Notes under the pieces: generated by a model
Told to the model about the DNA's origin: nothing
Database searches by the model: none
What the model saw: only the letters and a program-made list of their open reading frames with translations
Source of the DNA: JANPCX01 sp046049865
Lineage (GTDB): Bacteria > Pseudomonadota > Gammaproteobacteria > Burkholderiales > Burkholderiaceae_C
Length of the DNA stretch: 15,018 nt
Assembly: GCA_046049865.1 (NCBI GenBank)
Contig: JBJOQO010000076.1
Coordinates: forward strand, 1 to 15,018
Reading direction: 5' to 3'
Position numbers and translations under genes: made by a program
In this document: in pieces, positions 1 to 6,171 of the stretch
Position numbering within the stretch: position 1 is the first letter of the stretch
Layout: the number at the start of each line of letters is the position of its first letter

Positions 1-576
1 CACCAGCCAAAGTGAAAGGTAGCCGGCAACAGCACCCCACAGAGATTGCGACAACGGCAGTGTCCAGCCCAGCGCGGCACAAACCAAGCCGGCCCAAAGC
101 AGCGGCAGTGTCATGTTGTCGGGTAACAGTGTGGTGTCCCAATCGATTCCGCTCAGAGCAACCAACGCGGCCATGAAGCCACACCAGATGAGCACCTGAG
201 GCACGGGCCCCAGTCGCCAAGCCACCAGGGTAAACAGCAGCCCTGTGAGGACTTCAATCAACGGATAGCGCAGCGGAATTCGTGTTTTGCAGGCGGAGCA
301 CCTTCCGCCGAGCCGCAAATAGCTAAGAACCGGAATGTTCTCGTGCCAGGTGATGAGGTGACCACAAGCGGGGCAACGAGAAGCGGGCCGTGCCAGCGAC
401 AGGCCTGTCGCGTCGGGCGGTGGCAGGCCCATCATCTCGGCGCTTTCTTGTTTCCACGCTTGCTCCATCATCAAGGGCAGTCGATGGATCACGACGTTCA
501 AAAAACTGCCCACCGCCAAACCGAACAACCCGACTACCCAAGGCGAAAAAAAATACTCAAGCAGCAGAGGTTCCAT
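1..576 (-). CDS. pilD: Prepilin peptidase / N-methyltransferase PilD (C-terminal part outside window)
   Basis: Integral inner-membrane aspartic protease that cleaves the leader of type IV prepilins and methylates the new N-terminus. The 192 visible codons were read on the minus strand. An N-terminal membrane helix carries GSFLNVVIHRLP (about 23-34). Next comes a cytoplasmic loop with two cysteine pairs, CPAC (68-71) and CSAC (93-96), typical of zinc-binding PilD proteins with methyltransferase activity. IPLRYPLIE (101-108) and the first aspartate motif GIDWDTTLLPDN (143-154) follow. The second catalytic motif (GxGD) must lie beyond base 1, so completeness cannot be judged. ATG 576 is the only ATG after the pilC stop. 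It is in frame with pilC, 12 bases downstream, with only a weak GAGA before it, so translation may depend on pilC. The family call is very secure. Confidence 0.95.
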   Translation of the reverse strand, partial: MEPLLLEYFFSPWVVGLFGLAVGSFLNVVIHRLPLMMEQAWKQESAEMMGLPPPDATGLSLARPASRCPACGHLITWHENIPVLSYLRLGGRCSACKTRIPLRYPLIEVLTGLLFTLVAWRLGPVPQVLIWCGFMAALVALSGIDWDTTLLPDNMTLPLLWAGLVCAALGWTLPLSQSLWGAVAGYLSLWLV

Positions 577-588
577 TCTCGATGTGAA

Positions 589-1812
589 TCAGACCACTTG
601 ACCCAGTTTGAAGATGGGCAGGTACATCGACACCACAATGCCGCCAATCAAAGTGCCCAGGATCACGATGATGAAGGGCTCCATCAGGCTCGACAGTCCC
701 TTGACTGCCTCGTCAACCTCATCTTCATAAAACTCCGCCGCTTTGCCCAGCATGTGATCCAGCGAACCTGACTCCTCGCCAATGGCCGTCATCTGGAGCA
801 CCATGCTGGGAAAGATGCCCGTGGTTTGCATGGATGTCGTCAGGGCTGCACCAGTGGACACGTCTTTCTGTATTTGCTCCGTCGCATCTTTGAACACCGC
901 ATTGCCAGCTGCCCCGCCGACAGAGTCAAGCGCCTCCACGAGCGGCACCCCCGCAGCAAACATGGTCGACAGAGTTCTCGTCCAGCGGGCAATCGCCGAC
1001 TTATTCACCAGGTCACCAAAGACAGGTACCTTGAGCAACAAACGATCCATGGTCCGTTGCATTTTTTCCGAGCGTTTCCAGGACTCGAGAAAAAAGTAAG
1101 TTCCGCCGCCCACGAGCGCAAAAATGGCCCACCAATAACTTACAAAAAACTCCGACATGGCCATGACCGCTAATGTGGGTGCGGGCAAATCGGCGCCGAA
1201 GGAAGTGAACACCTCTTTGAATGCGGGAATCACGAAAATCATGATCACGGCCAGCACGACAAAGGCTACAACGATCACGGCCACGGGGTAAATCAAGGCG
1301 GACTTGATTTTGTTCTTGATGGCCATGGTCTTTTCTTGATAAAGCGCCAGCCGCTCCAGGAGCGCTTCCAAGATACCGCCGGCTTCGCCAGCTTCCACCA
1401 AGTTGCAATACAAGGCATCAAAGTACAGTGGATGCTTACGCAACGCTGCCGACAAACTCGTGCCGGTTTCGACATCAGAGCGGATGTCGGTGAGCAGTCG
1501 GGTCAGCTTGGGGTTGGGGCTGCCCCGCGCCACGATGTCGAAAGATTGGATCAAGGGCACGCCTGCTTTCATCATCGTCGCCAGCTGACGGGTGAAGATC
1601 GCAATGTCCTTTTGTTTAATGGAACGGCCACCACTGGTGCGACGCTTCTTGACCTTGGTTGTTAAGATGCCCTGGCGGCGCAAACTGGCGCTGACCATGG
1701 CTTCGCCGCCGGCACGCATTTCTCCGCGAACGACCTTGCCGTTGCGGTCTTTGCCTTCCCACTCAAACACCAATTCCTTGATACTTCTTTTCGCGGCTAC
1801 TGCGGTCGCCAT
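589..1812 (-). CDS. pilC: Type IV pilus inner-membrane platform protein PilC
   Basis: Polytopic GspF/PilC-family protein that anchors the pilus motor in the inner membrane and couples PilB ATP hydrolysis to pilin insertion. The 407-residue product has an N-terminal cytoplasmic segment and two T2SSF repeats (about 70-194 and 273-396). Each repeat carries the family pattern: RQLATMMKAGVPL near 75 and RTLSTMFAAGVPL near 278, then EAGEAGG (140-146) and IGEESGSLD (344-352). Hydrophobic helices lie near 172-198, 222-242 and 378-398. The start at 1812 is chosen over an upstream in-frame ATG at 1848 because GGGAGGC sits just before it and because PilC proteins normally begin near the FEWEGKDRNG segment. 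pilB ends 67 bases upstream and pilD starts 12 bases downstream, giving one assembly operon. Length is normal for the family. Confidence 0.96.
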   Translation of the reverse strand: MATAVAAKRSIKELVFEWEGKDRNGKVVRGEMRAGGEAMVSASLRRQGILTTKVKKRRTSGGRSIKQKDIAIFTRQLATMMKAGVPLIQSFDIVARGSPNPKLTRLLTDIRSDVETGTSLSAALRKHPLYFDALYCNLVEAGEAGGILEALLERLALYQEKTMAIKNKIKSALIYPVAVIVVAFVVLAVIMIFVIPAFKEVFTSFGADLPAPTLAVMAMSEFFVSYWWAIFALVGGGTYFFLESWKRSEKMQRTMDRLLLKVPVFGDLVNKSAIARWTRTLSTMFAAGVPLVEALDSVGGAAGNAVFKDATEQIQKDVSTGAALTTSMQTTGIFPSMVLQMTAIGEESGSLDHMLGKAAEFYEDEVDEAVKGLSSLMEPFIIVILGTLIGGIVVSMYLPIFKLGQVV

Positions 1813-1815
1813 GCT

Positions 1816-1822
1816 GCCTCCC
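1816..1822 (-). promoter_or_regulatory. Shine-Dalgarno site of pilC
   Basis: On the minus strand GGGAGGC ends three bases before ATG 1812. This near-perfect anti-16S match decides the pilC start at 1812. No comparable site precedes the upstream in-frame ATG at 1848. Confidence 0.75.
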
Positions 1823-1879
1823 AAAAATGGGGCCCCGGCTCGGGGCAACTTTTCGAATTGTGCTGCCTATTGCGCGGCA

Positions 1880-3601
1880 TTACTCATTTGTGACCGAGAT
1901 CACTTCTTCAAGTGTTGTGACACCGGCACGAACTTTGATTAAGCCCGACTCGCGCAGATCCCGCACCCCCTCGGATTTGGCTTGAGCAGCGATGTCCATG
2001 GCCGTGCCCTGGCTCAAAATAATGGTCTGAATCTCATCGGTGATGGGCATCACTTGGTAGATGCCCACGCGACCTTTGTACCCGTTGCTGCATGCGGAAC
2101 AGCCCACCGCACGGTACGGACGCCAACTGCCGTTGAGGTCTTCCTCGGCAAACCCCGCTTTGATGAGCGCTTCTCTGGGGTAGTCAGCCGGCGCCTTGCA
2201 GTTTTCGCACAGTTTTCTAGCCAAACGTTGTGCCGTGATCAGCAGTACGCTGGATGCAATATTGAACGGCTGTACACCCATGTTCATCAGCCGCGTCAAT
2301 GTCGTTGGCGCATCGTTGGTGTGCAAAGTAGACAACACCATGTGGCCGGTTGAAGCCGCTTTCAGTGCGATGTCAGCAGTTTCCAAATCGCGAATCTCGC
2401 CCACCATGATGATGTCGGGATCCTGGCGCAAGAATGATTTCAGTGCCACGGCGAAGGTCATGCCAGCACGGTCATTCACGTTCACCTGGTTCACCCCAGG
2501 CAAGTTAATCTCGGCGGGGTCCTCCACCGTGGCAATGTTGACGCCGGGTTGGTTGAGGATGTTCAGGCAGGTGTAAAGCGAAACGGTTTTCCCTGACCCG
2601 GTAGGCCCCGTCACCAAAATCATGCCGTAGGGACGTTTGATGCACTCAAGAAGGCGATCCTTCTCGATTTTTTCGTATCCCAGCGCATCAATGCCCACTT
2701 TGGCACTGGACGGGTCCAAGATACGAATCACGATCTTCTCGCCAAACAGGGTTGGCAAGGTGCTGACCCGAAAATCGATGGCTTTACTGCCAAATTTCAG
2801 CTTCATGCGCCCATCTTGGGGGACACGTTTTTCTGAAATGTCCAGGCGCGATATCACCTTGATGCGTGAGGCGAGTTTGTCTTTGATCGCGATGGGTGGT
2901 TGTGTGATTTCACGCAACTCGCCGTCAACCCGAAAACGCACGCGGTAGTGGTACTCGTAGGGCTCGAAGTGCAAGTCAGAGGCCCGCGCATTGATGGCGT
3001 CGGACAACATCTTTTGCAAGAAGCGTACGACCGGTGCATCCTCAACGTCGGTGGCTGCCTCGGCAATGTCCTGAGCAGCGGGTTGTTCTTCCGTCACCTC
3101 AAAGTCGAAATCCCCGCCGCCGCCCATGGCATCAAGGGCCTCGGTTGCGCTGGCACCCGCAGCCTCTAGCATTTTGTTGAGCTTGTCCTGCTCAACGATG
3201 ACCCACTCTGGAGCGAGTTGGGTCGCAAACTTGATGCGTTCTACGGCCTCTTGATCGGTGGGGTCAGAACCACCGATAAAAAGCCGGTTGCCGCGTTTGC
3301 CAAGCACGACCACGTGGTACTGAATCGCAAGTTTGGCGTCGATGATGTCGCGAGGCAGACGGTGGACATCGACTGCGTTGAGGTCCAGCAGCGGTAGAGC
3401 GAGTGCAGAAGACAGGGTGTGCGCCAGGTCCGACGGTGACACCAAACCGTTCGCGATCAAGGAAGTCACGAACCGTGTTTTCTTCTCACGGGAAGACTTG
3501 ACCAAGTCTTCAGCAGACTTTGCGCTGAGTTTTCCGGCGTTGACCAGAACGCGCGCGACTCCGGATAGCGACGATTGCGTGGATTCAGCCAGCGCATCCA
3601 T
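1880..3601 (-). CDS. pilB: Type IV pilus extension ATPase PilB
   Basis: Hexameric cytoplasmic GspE/PilB secretion ATPase that powers pilus polymerisation, working on the cytoplasmic face of PilC. The 573 residues show an N-terminal MshEN/T2SSE_N-type region (about 15-150) and an acidic, Gly-rich linker (159-190). The ATPase core follows, with Walker A GPTGSGKT (332-339), an aspartate box around EDPAEI (360-365), Walker B DPDIIMVGEIRD (394-405) and a histidine box near STGHMVLSTLHTND (417-430). A zinc tetracysteine follows (C465, C468, C501, C504), as in true PilB rather than the retraction ATPase PilT. Length matches the family. The ATG at 3601 has only AAGG very close to it and a G-run further upstream, so the ribosome site is not ideal. 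It is the first gene of pilB-pilC-pilD. No promoter is assigned. Confidence 0.97.
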   Translation of the reverse strand: MDALAESTQSSLSGVARVLVNAGKLSAKSAEDLVKSSREKKTRFVTSLIANGLVSPSDLAHTLSSALALPLLDLNAVDVHRLPRDIIDAKLAIQYHVVVLGKRGNRLFIGGSDPTDQEAVERIKFATQLAPEWVIVEQDKLNKMLEAAGASATEALDAMGGGGDFDFEVTEEQPAAQDIAEAATDVEDAPVVRFLQKMLSDAINARASDLHFEPYEYHYRVRFRVDGELREITQPPIAIKDKLASRIKVISRLDISEKRVPQDGRMKLKFGSKAIDFRVSTLPTLFGEKIVIRILDPSSAKVGIDALGYEKIEKDRLLECIKRPYGMILVTGPTGSGKTVSLYTCLNILNQPGVNIATVEDPAEINLPGVNQVNVNDRAGMTFAVALKSFLRQDPDIIMVGEIRDLETADIALKAASTGHMVLSTLHTNDAPTTLTRLMNMGVQPFNIASSVLLITAQRLARKLCENCKAPADYPREALIKAGFAEEDLNGSWRPYRAVGCSACSNGYKGRVGIYQVMPITDEIQTIILSQGTAMDIAAQAKSEGVRDLRESGLIKVRAGVTTLEEVISVTNE

Positions 3602-3613
3602 GCCTTAGCCCCC

Positions 3614-3625
3614 CGCCACGTGGCG
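3614..3625. repeat. 12-bp perfect palindrome in the pilB leader
   Basis: CGCCACGTGGCG is self-complementary over all 12 bases and lies 12 bases before the pilB start codon. It could be an operator or a short RNA hairpin affecting ribosome access. In this fairly GC-rich DNA a chance origin cannot be excluded. The rest of the 3602-3845 gap shows no gene, no clear promoter and no strong terminator. Confidence 0.5.
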
Positions 3626-3845
3626 CTCGACCCAACAGAACGGACTCAACCGGGCGGGAGAGAACTTAGCGAAAAAACCGAAAAATCGCATAAAACACAG
3701 ACATGTGGAAGGCAAAGTTAAACCAATTGTTCATCATCCACGATTGGCGTCCGGATGTAAACGGCAAAAACGCCCATAGACCTGCGGAATAGCTTCAACA
3801 AGGGGGCGAAAACGAAAGCAAATGCAACGCTGCGGGGCTGTTTGC

Positions 3846-3922
3846 TGGTCGGGGTGAGAGGATTCGAACCTCCGGCCTCTACGTCCCGAACGTAGCGCTC
3901 TACCAGGCTAAGCTACACCCCG
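3846..3922 (-). tRNA. tRNA-Pro (anticodon CGG)
   Basis: A 77-base tRNA read on the minus strand. It begins CGGGGTG, has D-arm sequence with AGCCTGGTAGAGC, and an anticodon stem CTACG/CGTAG enclosing the loop TTCGGGA. The anticodon is therefore CGG (3886-3888), which decodes CCG. The T-arm holds GGTTCGAATCC. The acceptor closes with CACCCCG, then discriminator A and a genome-encoded CCA. The 5' C of the acceptor stem is usual for bacterial tRNA-Pro. The gene lies between ispB and pilB on the same strand, 63 bases after the ispB stop. No convincing promoter of its own was seen, so it may be read from upstream. Confidence 0.97.
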
Positions 3923-3936
3923 TTGGTGCAAGTTAG

Positions 3937-3953
3937 CACGCTGTCCCAGCGTG
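3937..3953 (-). terminator. Possible terminator hairpin after ispB
   Basis: CACGCTG and CAGCGTG form a perfect 7-bp stem with a 3-base loop. It lies 32 bases past the ispB stop and 14 bases before tRNA-Pro on the minus strand. The following bases, CTAACTT, are only weakly U-rich. It could end ispB transcription or mark processing of a combined ispB-tRNA transcript. The stem is clear and its function is inferred. Confidence 0.45.
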
Positions 3954-3985
3954 ATCGAGGTCCTGCCGCGGGCCGCACTGAGCGG

Positions 3986-5008
3986 TCATGTCGAACGCTC
4001 TACTGCACCGGCGCAAAACTTTATCAGAAGGTCCCGCGCCAGCGATGGCTGTAAAACCTGCAAGCAGGCTTGCGCTTCTGCAGCTTGCGCACGTGCTGCC
4101 GCGCGGGTGCCTTCAATGGCCCCTGTGCGCCGCACGATGTCCACGACATCCGCCAAGCGAGCGACTTCACCGTGTTCAATGGCATAGCGGATCAACGCTG
4201 TTTCGCTTGGCGATCCTTTGGACATGGCCAGCAACAGCGGAAGCGTGGCTTTGCCTTCGCGTAAGTCGTCGCCAACATTTTTCCCGAGCTGCTCCGTGGC
4301 GCCTTCATAGTCCAGCAGGTCGTCTACCAACTGGAAAGCGGTGCCCAAGCATCGACCGAAATGGGCGCATTCATCTTCGACTGCAAGGCTCGCCGCGCCC
4401 AAGACTGCGCCCAACCTGGCGCTGGCCTCAAAGAGTTTGGCCGTTTTGAATCGAATAACCTGTAAGTAGTCTTCGATGGCCAAGTCTGCGTCGTGCATAT
4501 TCATGAGCTGCAGCACCTCGCCCTCGGCGATCACGTTGGTGGCGTCTGCCAATACGTCCAGCACCCGCAGGTTGTTCACAGAAACCATCATCTGAAACGC
4601 CCTGGAATACAAAAAATCGCCGACCAATACACTGGCCGCATTTCCGAACTGAGCGTTGGCTGTAGCGCGTCCGCGTCGAAGTGAAGACTCATCCACTACG
4701 TCGTCATGCAACAAGGTGGCGGTGTGTATGAACTCAACTGCGGCGGCAAGCTCCCATCGTTCGGGTCCCTTGAAGCCCAGCGCTTGCGAGAACAGCAGCA
4801 CCAACATCGGTCTCAGGCGTTTACCTCCCGCCCCGACGATGTAATGAGAAATTTGTTGGATCAGGGCGACATCTGAATGCAAGCGTCGCTGTATCACGGC
4901 ATCCACTTGGGCCATGTCGTCGGCCATGGTGGCGAGTTCAGAATCGTTCACGGGGTCATTGCCATTGGTGAAGGGGCGAGCGCCAGTCAGGACGCTGGGA
5001 GCGAGCAT
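3986..5008 (-). CDS. ispB: Polyprenyl (probably octaprenyl) diphosphate synthase
   Basis: Trans-prenyltransferase that extends FPP with isopentenyl diphosphate to make the long polyprenyl tail of ubiquinone. The product has GGKRLRP (61-67), the first aspartate-rich motif DDVVD (102-106) followed by RRG (111-113), the FKTAKLFEAS segment (187-196) and the second motif DDLLD (229-233). These are the Mg-diphosphate-binding signatures of the family. At 340 residues it is slightly longer than the E. coli enzyme, all of the excess at the N-terminus. The start is unsettled: ATG 5008 lies about 14 bases from the predicted -10 box and has no Shine-Dalgarno, whereas Met28 (base 4927) or Met32 would also keep the whole fold. 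Chain length (C40 or another) cannot be read from sequence alone. It diverges from rplU, and ubiX in this window serves the same quinone pathway. Confidence 0.93.
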   Translation of the reverse strand: MLAPSVLTGARPFTNGNDPVNDSELATMADDMAQVDAVIQRRLHSDVALIQQISHYIVGAGGKRLRPMLVLLFSQALGFKGPERWELAAAVEFIHTATLLHDDVVDESSLRRGRATANAQFGNAASVLVGDFLYSRAFQMMVSVNNLRVLDVLADATNVIAEGEVLQLMNMHDADLAIEDYLQVIRFKTAKLFEASARLGAVLGAASLAVEDECAHFGRCLGTAFQLVDDLLDYEGATEQLGKNVGDDLREGKATLPLLLAMSKGSPSETALIRYAIEHGEVARLADVVDIVRRTGAIEGTRAAARAQAAEAQACLQVLQPSLARDLLIKFCAGAVERST

Positions 5009-5022
5009 GCAAACTGGTTCAA

Positions 5023-5028
5023 ATTATA
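5023..5028 (-). promoter_or_regulatory. ispB: Predicted -10 box of the ispB promoter
   Basis: A consensus TATAAT is present on the minus strand, with no recognisable -35 hexamer at the usual distance. Initiation about 7 bases downstream would leave only some 8 bases before ATG 5008. The transcript would then be almost leaderless, or translation would start further in. Confidence 0.55.
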
Positions 5029-5108
5029 GAAATGGTACTGCGGCATTGCGTTTGGGCTGGGTTGTAGGCCAACTGACTGAAGCGGTGCATGCCAACTGTC
5101 GTTGATCA

Positions 5109-5117
5109 TGCTATAAT
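5109..5117 (+). promoter_or_regulatory. Extended -10 promoter of rplU-rpmA
   Basis: TGCTATAAT is a perfect extended -10 element (TGn plus TATAAT). The -35 region at 17-18 bases spacing does not resemble TTGACA, which an extended -10 can tolerate. Predicted initiation is near 5124, giving a leader of about 110 bases before rplU. Confidence 0.7.
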
Positions 5118-5123
5118 TTGAGG

Positions 5124-5233
5124 CTTCGCGCGATTTGATTGCAGATCAAGAAATGGTCGGGTCGGTGCGAATTTAGATGGCGCTGCAGTTTCTCACGGAG
5201 TCTGCGGCGCTCGTTGTTCATTGAAAGGCTGAT
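5124..5233 (+). promoter_or_regulatory. Structured 5' leader of rplU with two micro-ORFs
   Basis: Hairpin 1 pairs TTGAT (5135-5139) with ATCAA (5145-5149). Hairpin 2 pairs 5179-5188 with 5202-5211 as a continuous 10-bp stem with two G-U pairs, and an inner CTC/GAG helix within the loop. Two short reading frames abut. ATG 5153 to TAG 5176 encodes MVGSVRI. ATG 5177 to TGA 5224 encodes 15 residues, spans hairpin 2 and ends at the rplU Shine-Dalgarno (AAAGG, 5224-5228). Neither has a good ribosome site. Many ribosomal protein operons are autoregulated through leader RNA, so that role is plausible here but unproven. Confidence 0.4.
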
Positions 5234-5545
5234 ATGTACGCGCTCATAAAAACCGGTGGCAAACAATACAAGGTTGTCGCTGGCGAAAAAATTAAAGTAG
5301 AACAGATTGCTGCGGATGTTGGCCAAGAGATCACGATCGACCAAGTACTCGCCATCGGTGCGGGTGCGGACCTGAAGATTGGGACTCCCTTGGTGACAGG
5401 TGCCAGTGTGAGGGCCACGGTGTTGGCTCATGGACGGCACGACAAGGTGCGCATTTTCAAAATGCGTCGCCGTAAGCACTACCAAAAACGCCAAGGTCAT
5501 CGTCAAAACTACACCGAGTTGCAAATCGGTGCGTTCAGCGTTTGA
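5234..5545 (+). CDS. rplU: 50S ribosomal protein L21
   Basis: Large-subunit protein that binds 23S rRNA. The 103 residues begin MYALIKTGGKQYKV and include a basic C-terminal block (KVRIFKMRRRKHYQKRQGHR, about 73-92) typical of L21 rRNA contacts. Length matches bacterial L21. ATG 5234 follows AAAGG with 5 bases spacing. It is the first gene of the rplU-rpmA pair, 32 bases before rpmA, driven by an extended -10 promoter through a roughly 110-base leader. Nothing in the protein is unusual. Confidence 0.98.
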   Translation: MYALIKTGGKQYKVVAGEKIKVEQIAADVGQEITIDQVLAIGAGADLKIGTPLVTGASVRATVLAHGRHDKVRIFKMRRRKHYQKRQGHRQNYTELQIGAFSV

Positions 5546-5577
5546 TTCGCCGCCGTTAACCTAAGGAGTATTGATCC

Positions 5578-5835
5578 ATGGCACAGAAAAAAGGCGGCGG
5601 TTCCACACGGAACGGCCGCGACTCTCAACCCAAGATGCTGGGTGTCAAGGCTTTTGGTGGTCAAGTCATTTCGGCTGGTTCCATCATTGTTCGCCAGCGC
5701 GGCACGCGTTTCCACCCTGGTGTGAACGTCGGCATTGGCAAGGATCACACCTTGTTCGCCTTGGTCGATGGCGAAGTGAACTTTGCCGTTAAGGGCCCAT
5801 TGAATCGCAAGACTGTGAACGTCAAGTCCGCTTGA
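5578..5835 (+). CDS. rpmA: 50S ribosomal protein L27
   Basis: Large-subunit protein whose N-terminal tail reaches toward the peptidyl transferase centre. The 85 residues begin MAQKKGGGSTRNGRDS, a standard L27 tail without the cleavable extension seen in Firmicutes. GGQVISAGSIIVRQRGT (about 27-43) and FHPGVNVGIGKDHTLFAL (about 45-62) follow. ATG 5578 is preceded by AAGGAG (5563-5568). The gene follows rplU in the near-universal order and is closed by a strong terminator 22 bases past its stop, which separates it from the obgE group. Confidence 0.98.
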   Translation: MAQKKGGGSTRNGRDSQPKMLGVKAFGGQVISAGSIIVRQRGTRFHPGVNVGIGKDHTLFALVDGEVNFAVKGPLNRKTVNVKSA

Positions 5836-5856
5836 GGTTTTGCTGCGGCTTGCCGA

Positions 5857-5890
5857 CACAAACCCCGGTTCGCCGGGGTTTGTGCTTTCT
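5857..5890 (+). terminator. Strong intrinsic terminator after rpmA
   Basis: CACAAACCCCGG (5857-5868) and CCGGGGTTTGTG (5873-5884) are perfect 12-bp complements closed by a TTCG tetraloop, an exceptionally stable cap. The following CTTTCT is a modest U tract, while the outer A-T pairs of the stem supply further U residues on the 3' side. It should end most rplU-rpmA transcripts before the downstream membrane-protein/obgE group. Confidence 0.9.
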
Positions 5891-5973
5891 GAGCCCGGCA
5901 ATACCACTGGTTCGGTGAGACGGCTGGGCTACCATGGCCGATCAGTGTTGCTGAAACAGTTGTAGGAGAACCC

Positions 5974-6162
5974 ATGAACAAGAGCGGTTTGATCTTGATT
6001 GCGGTGGGCGCAGTATTGCTTGCACACAACTTCGGTTTGTTCAGCTGGGGGTGGTTGCGGCAGTGGTGGCCTTTGCTGCTGATTGCCCTCGGCCTGTGGT
6101 CTATTTTTACGCACCGGCCGGGGGACAAATCCCCATCGGCTGATTCCAGCGACAAGCCTTGA
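5974..6162 (+). CDS. Small two-helix membrane protein (DUF5668 / LiaI-LiaF-like region)
   Basis: A 62-residue protein with two hydrophobic helices, GLILIAVGAVLLAHNFGLF (5-23) and WWPLLLIALGLWSIF (31-45), joined by an aromatic turn (SWGWLRQ). A charged, Ser-rich tail follows. The pattern 'GLILIAxGxxLLxHNFGLF ... WWPLLLIxLGLW' resembles the DUF5668 / LiaI-LiaF transmembrane region, from memory of the family; the role is unknown. AGGAG (5964-5968) sits well before ATG 5974, and the stop is 9 bases before obgE, so it is probably co-translated with obgE and proB. It lies just downstream of the rpmA terminator, so this group may need its own promoter. None was recognised in 5891-5963. Confidence 0.8.
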   Translation: MNKSGLILIAVGAVLLAHNFGLFSWGWLRQWWPLLLIALGLWSIFTHRPGDKSPSADSSDKP

Positions 6163-6171
6163 AGAGACACC

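Noticed and set aside
3723..3747. CCAAT/ATTGG inverted repeat in the pilB-tRNA gap
   Set aside because: Only 5 bp with a 15-base loop and no U tract; expected by chance.
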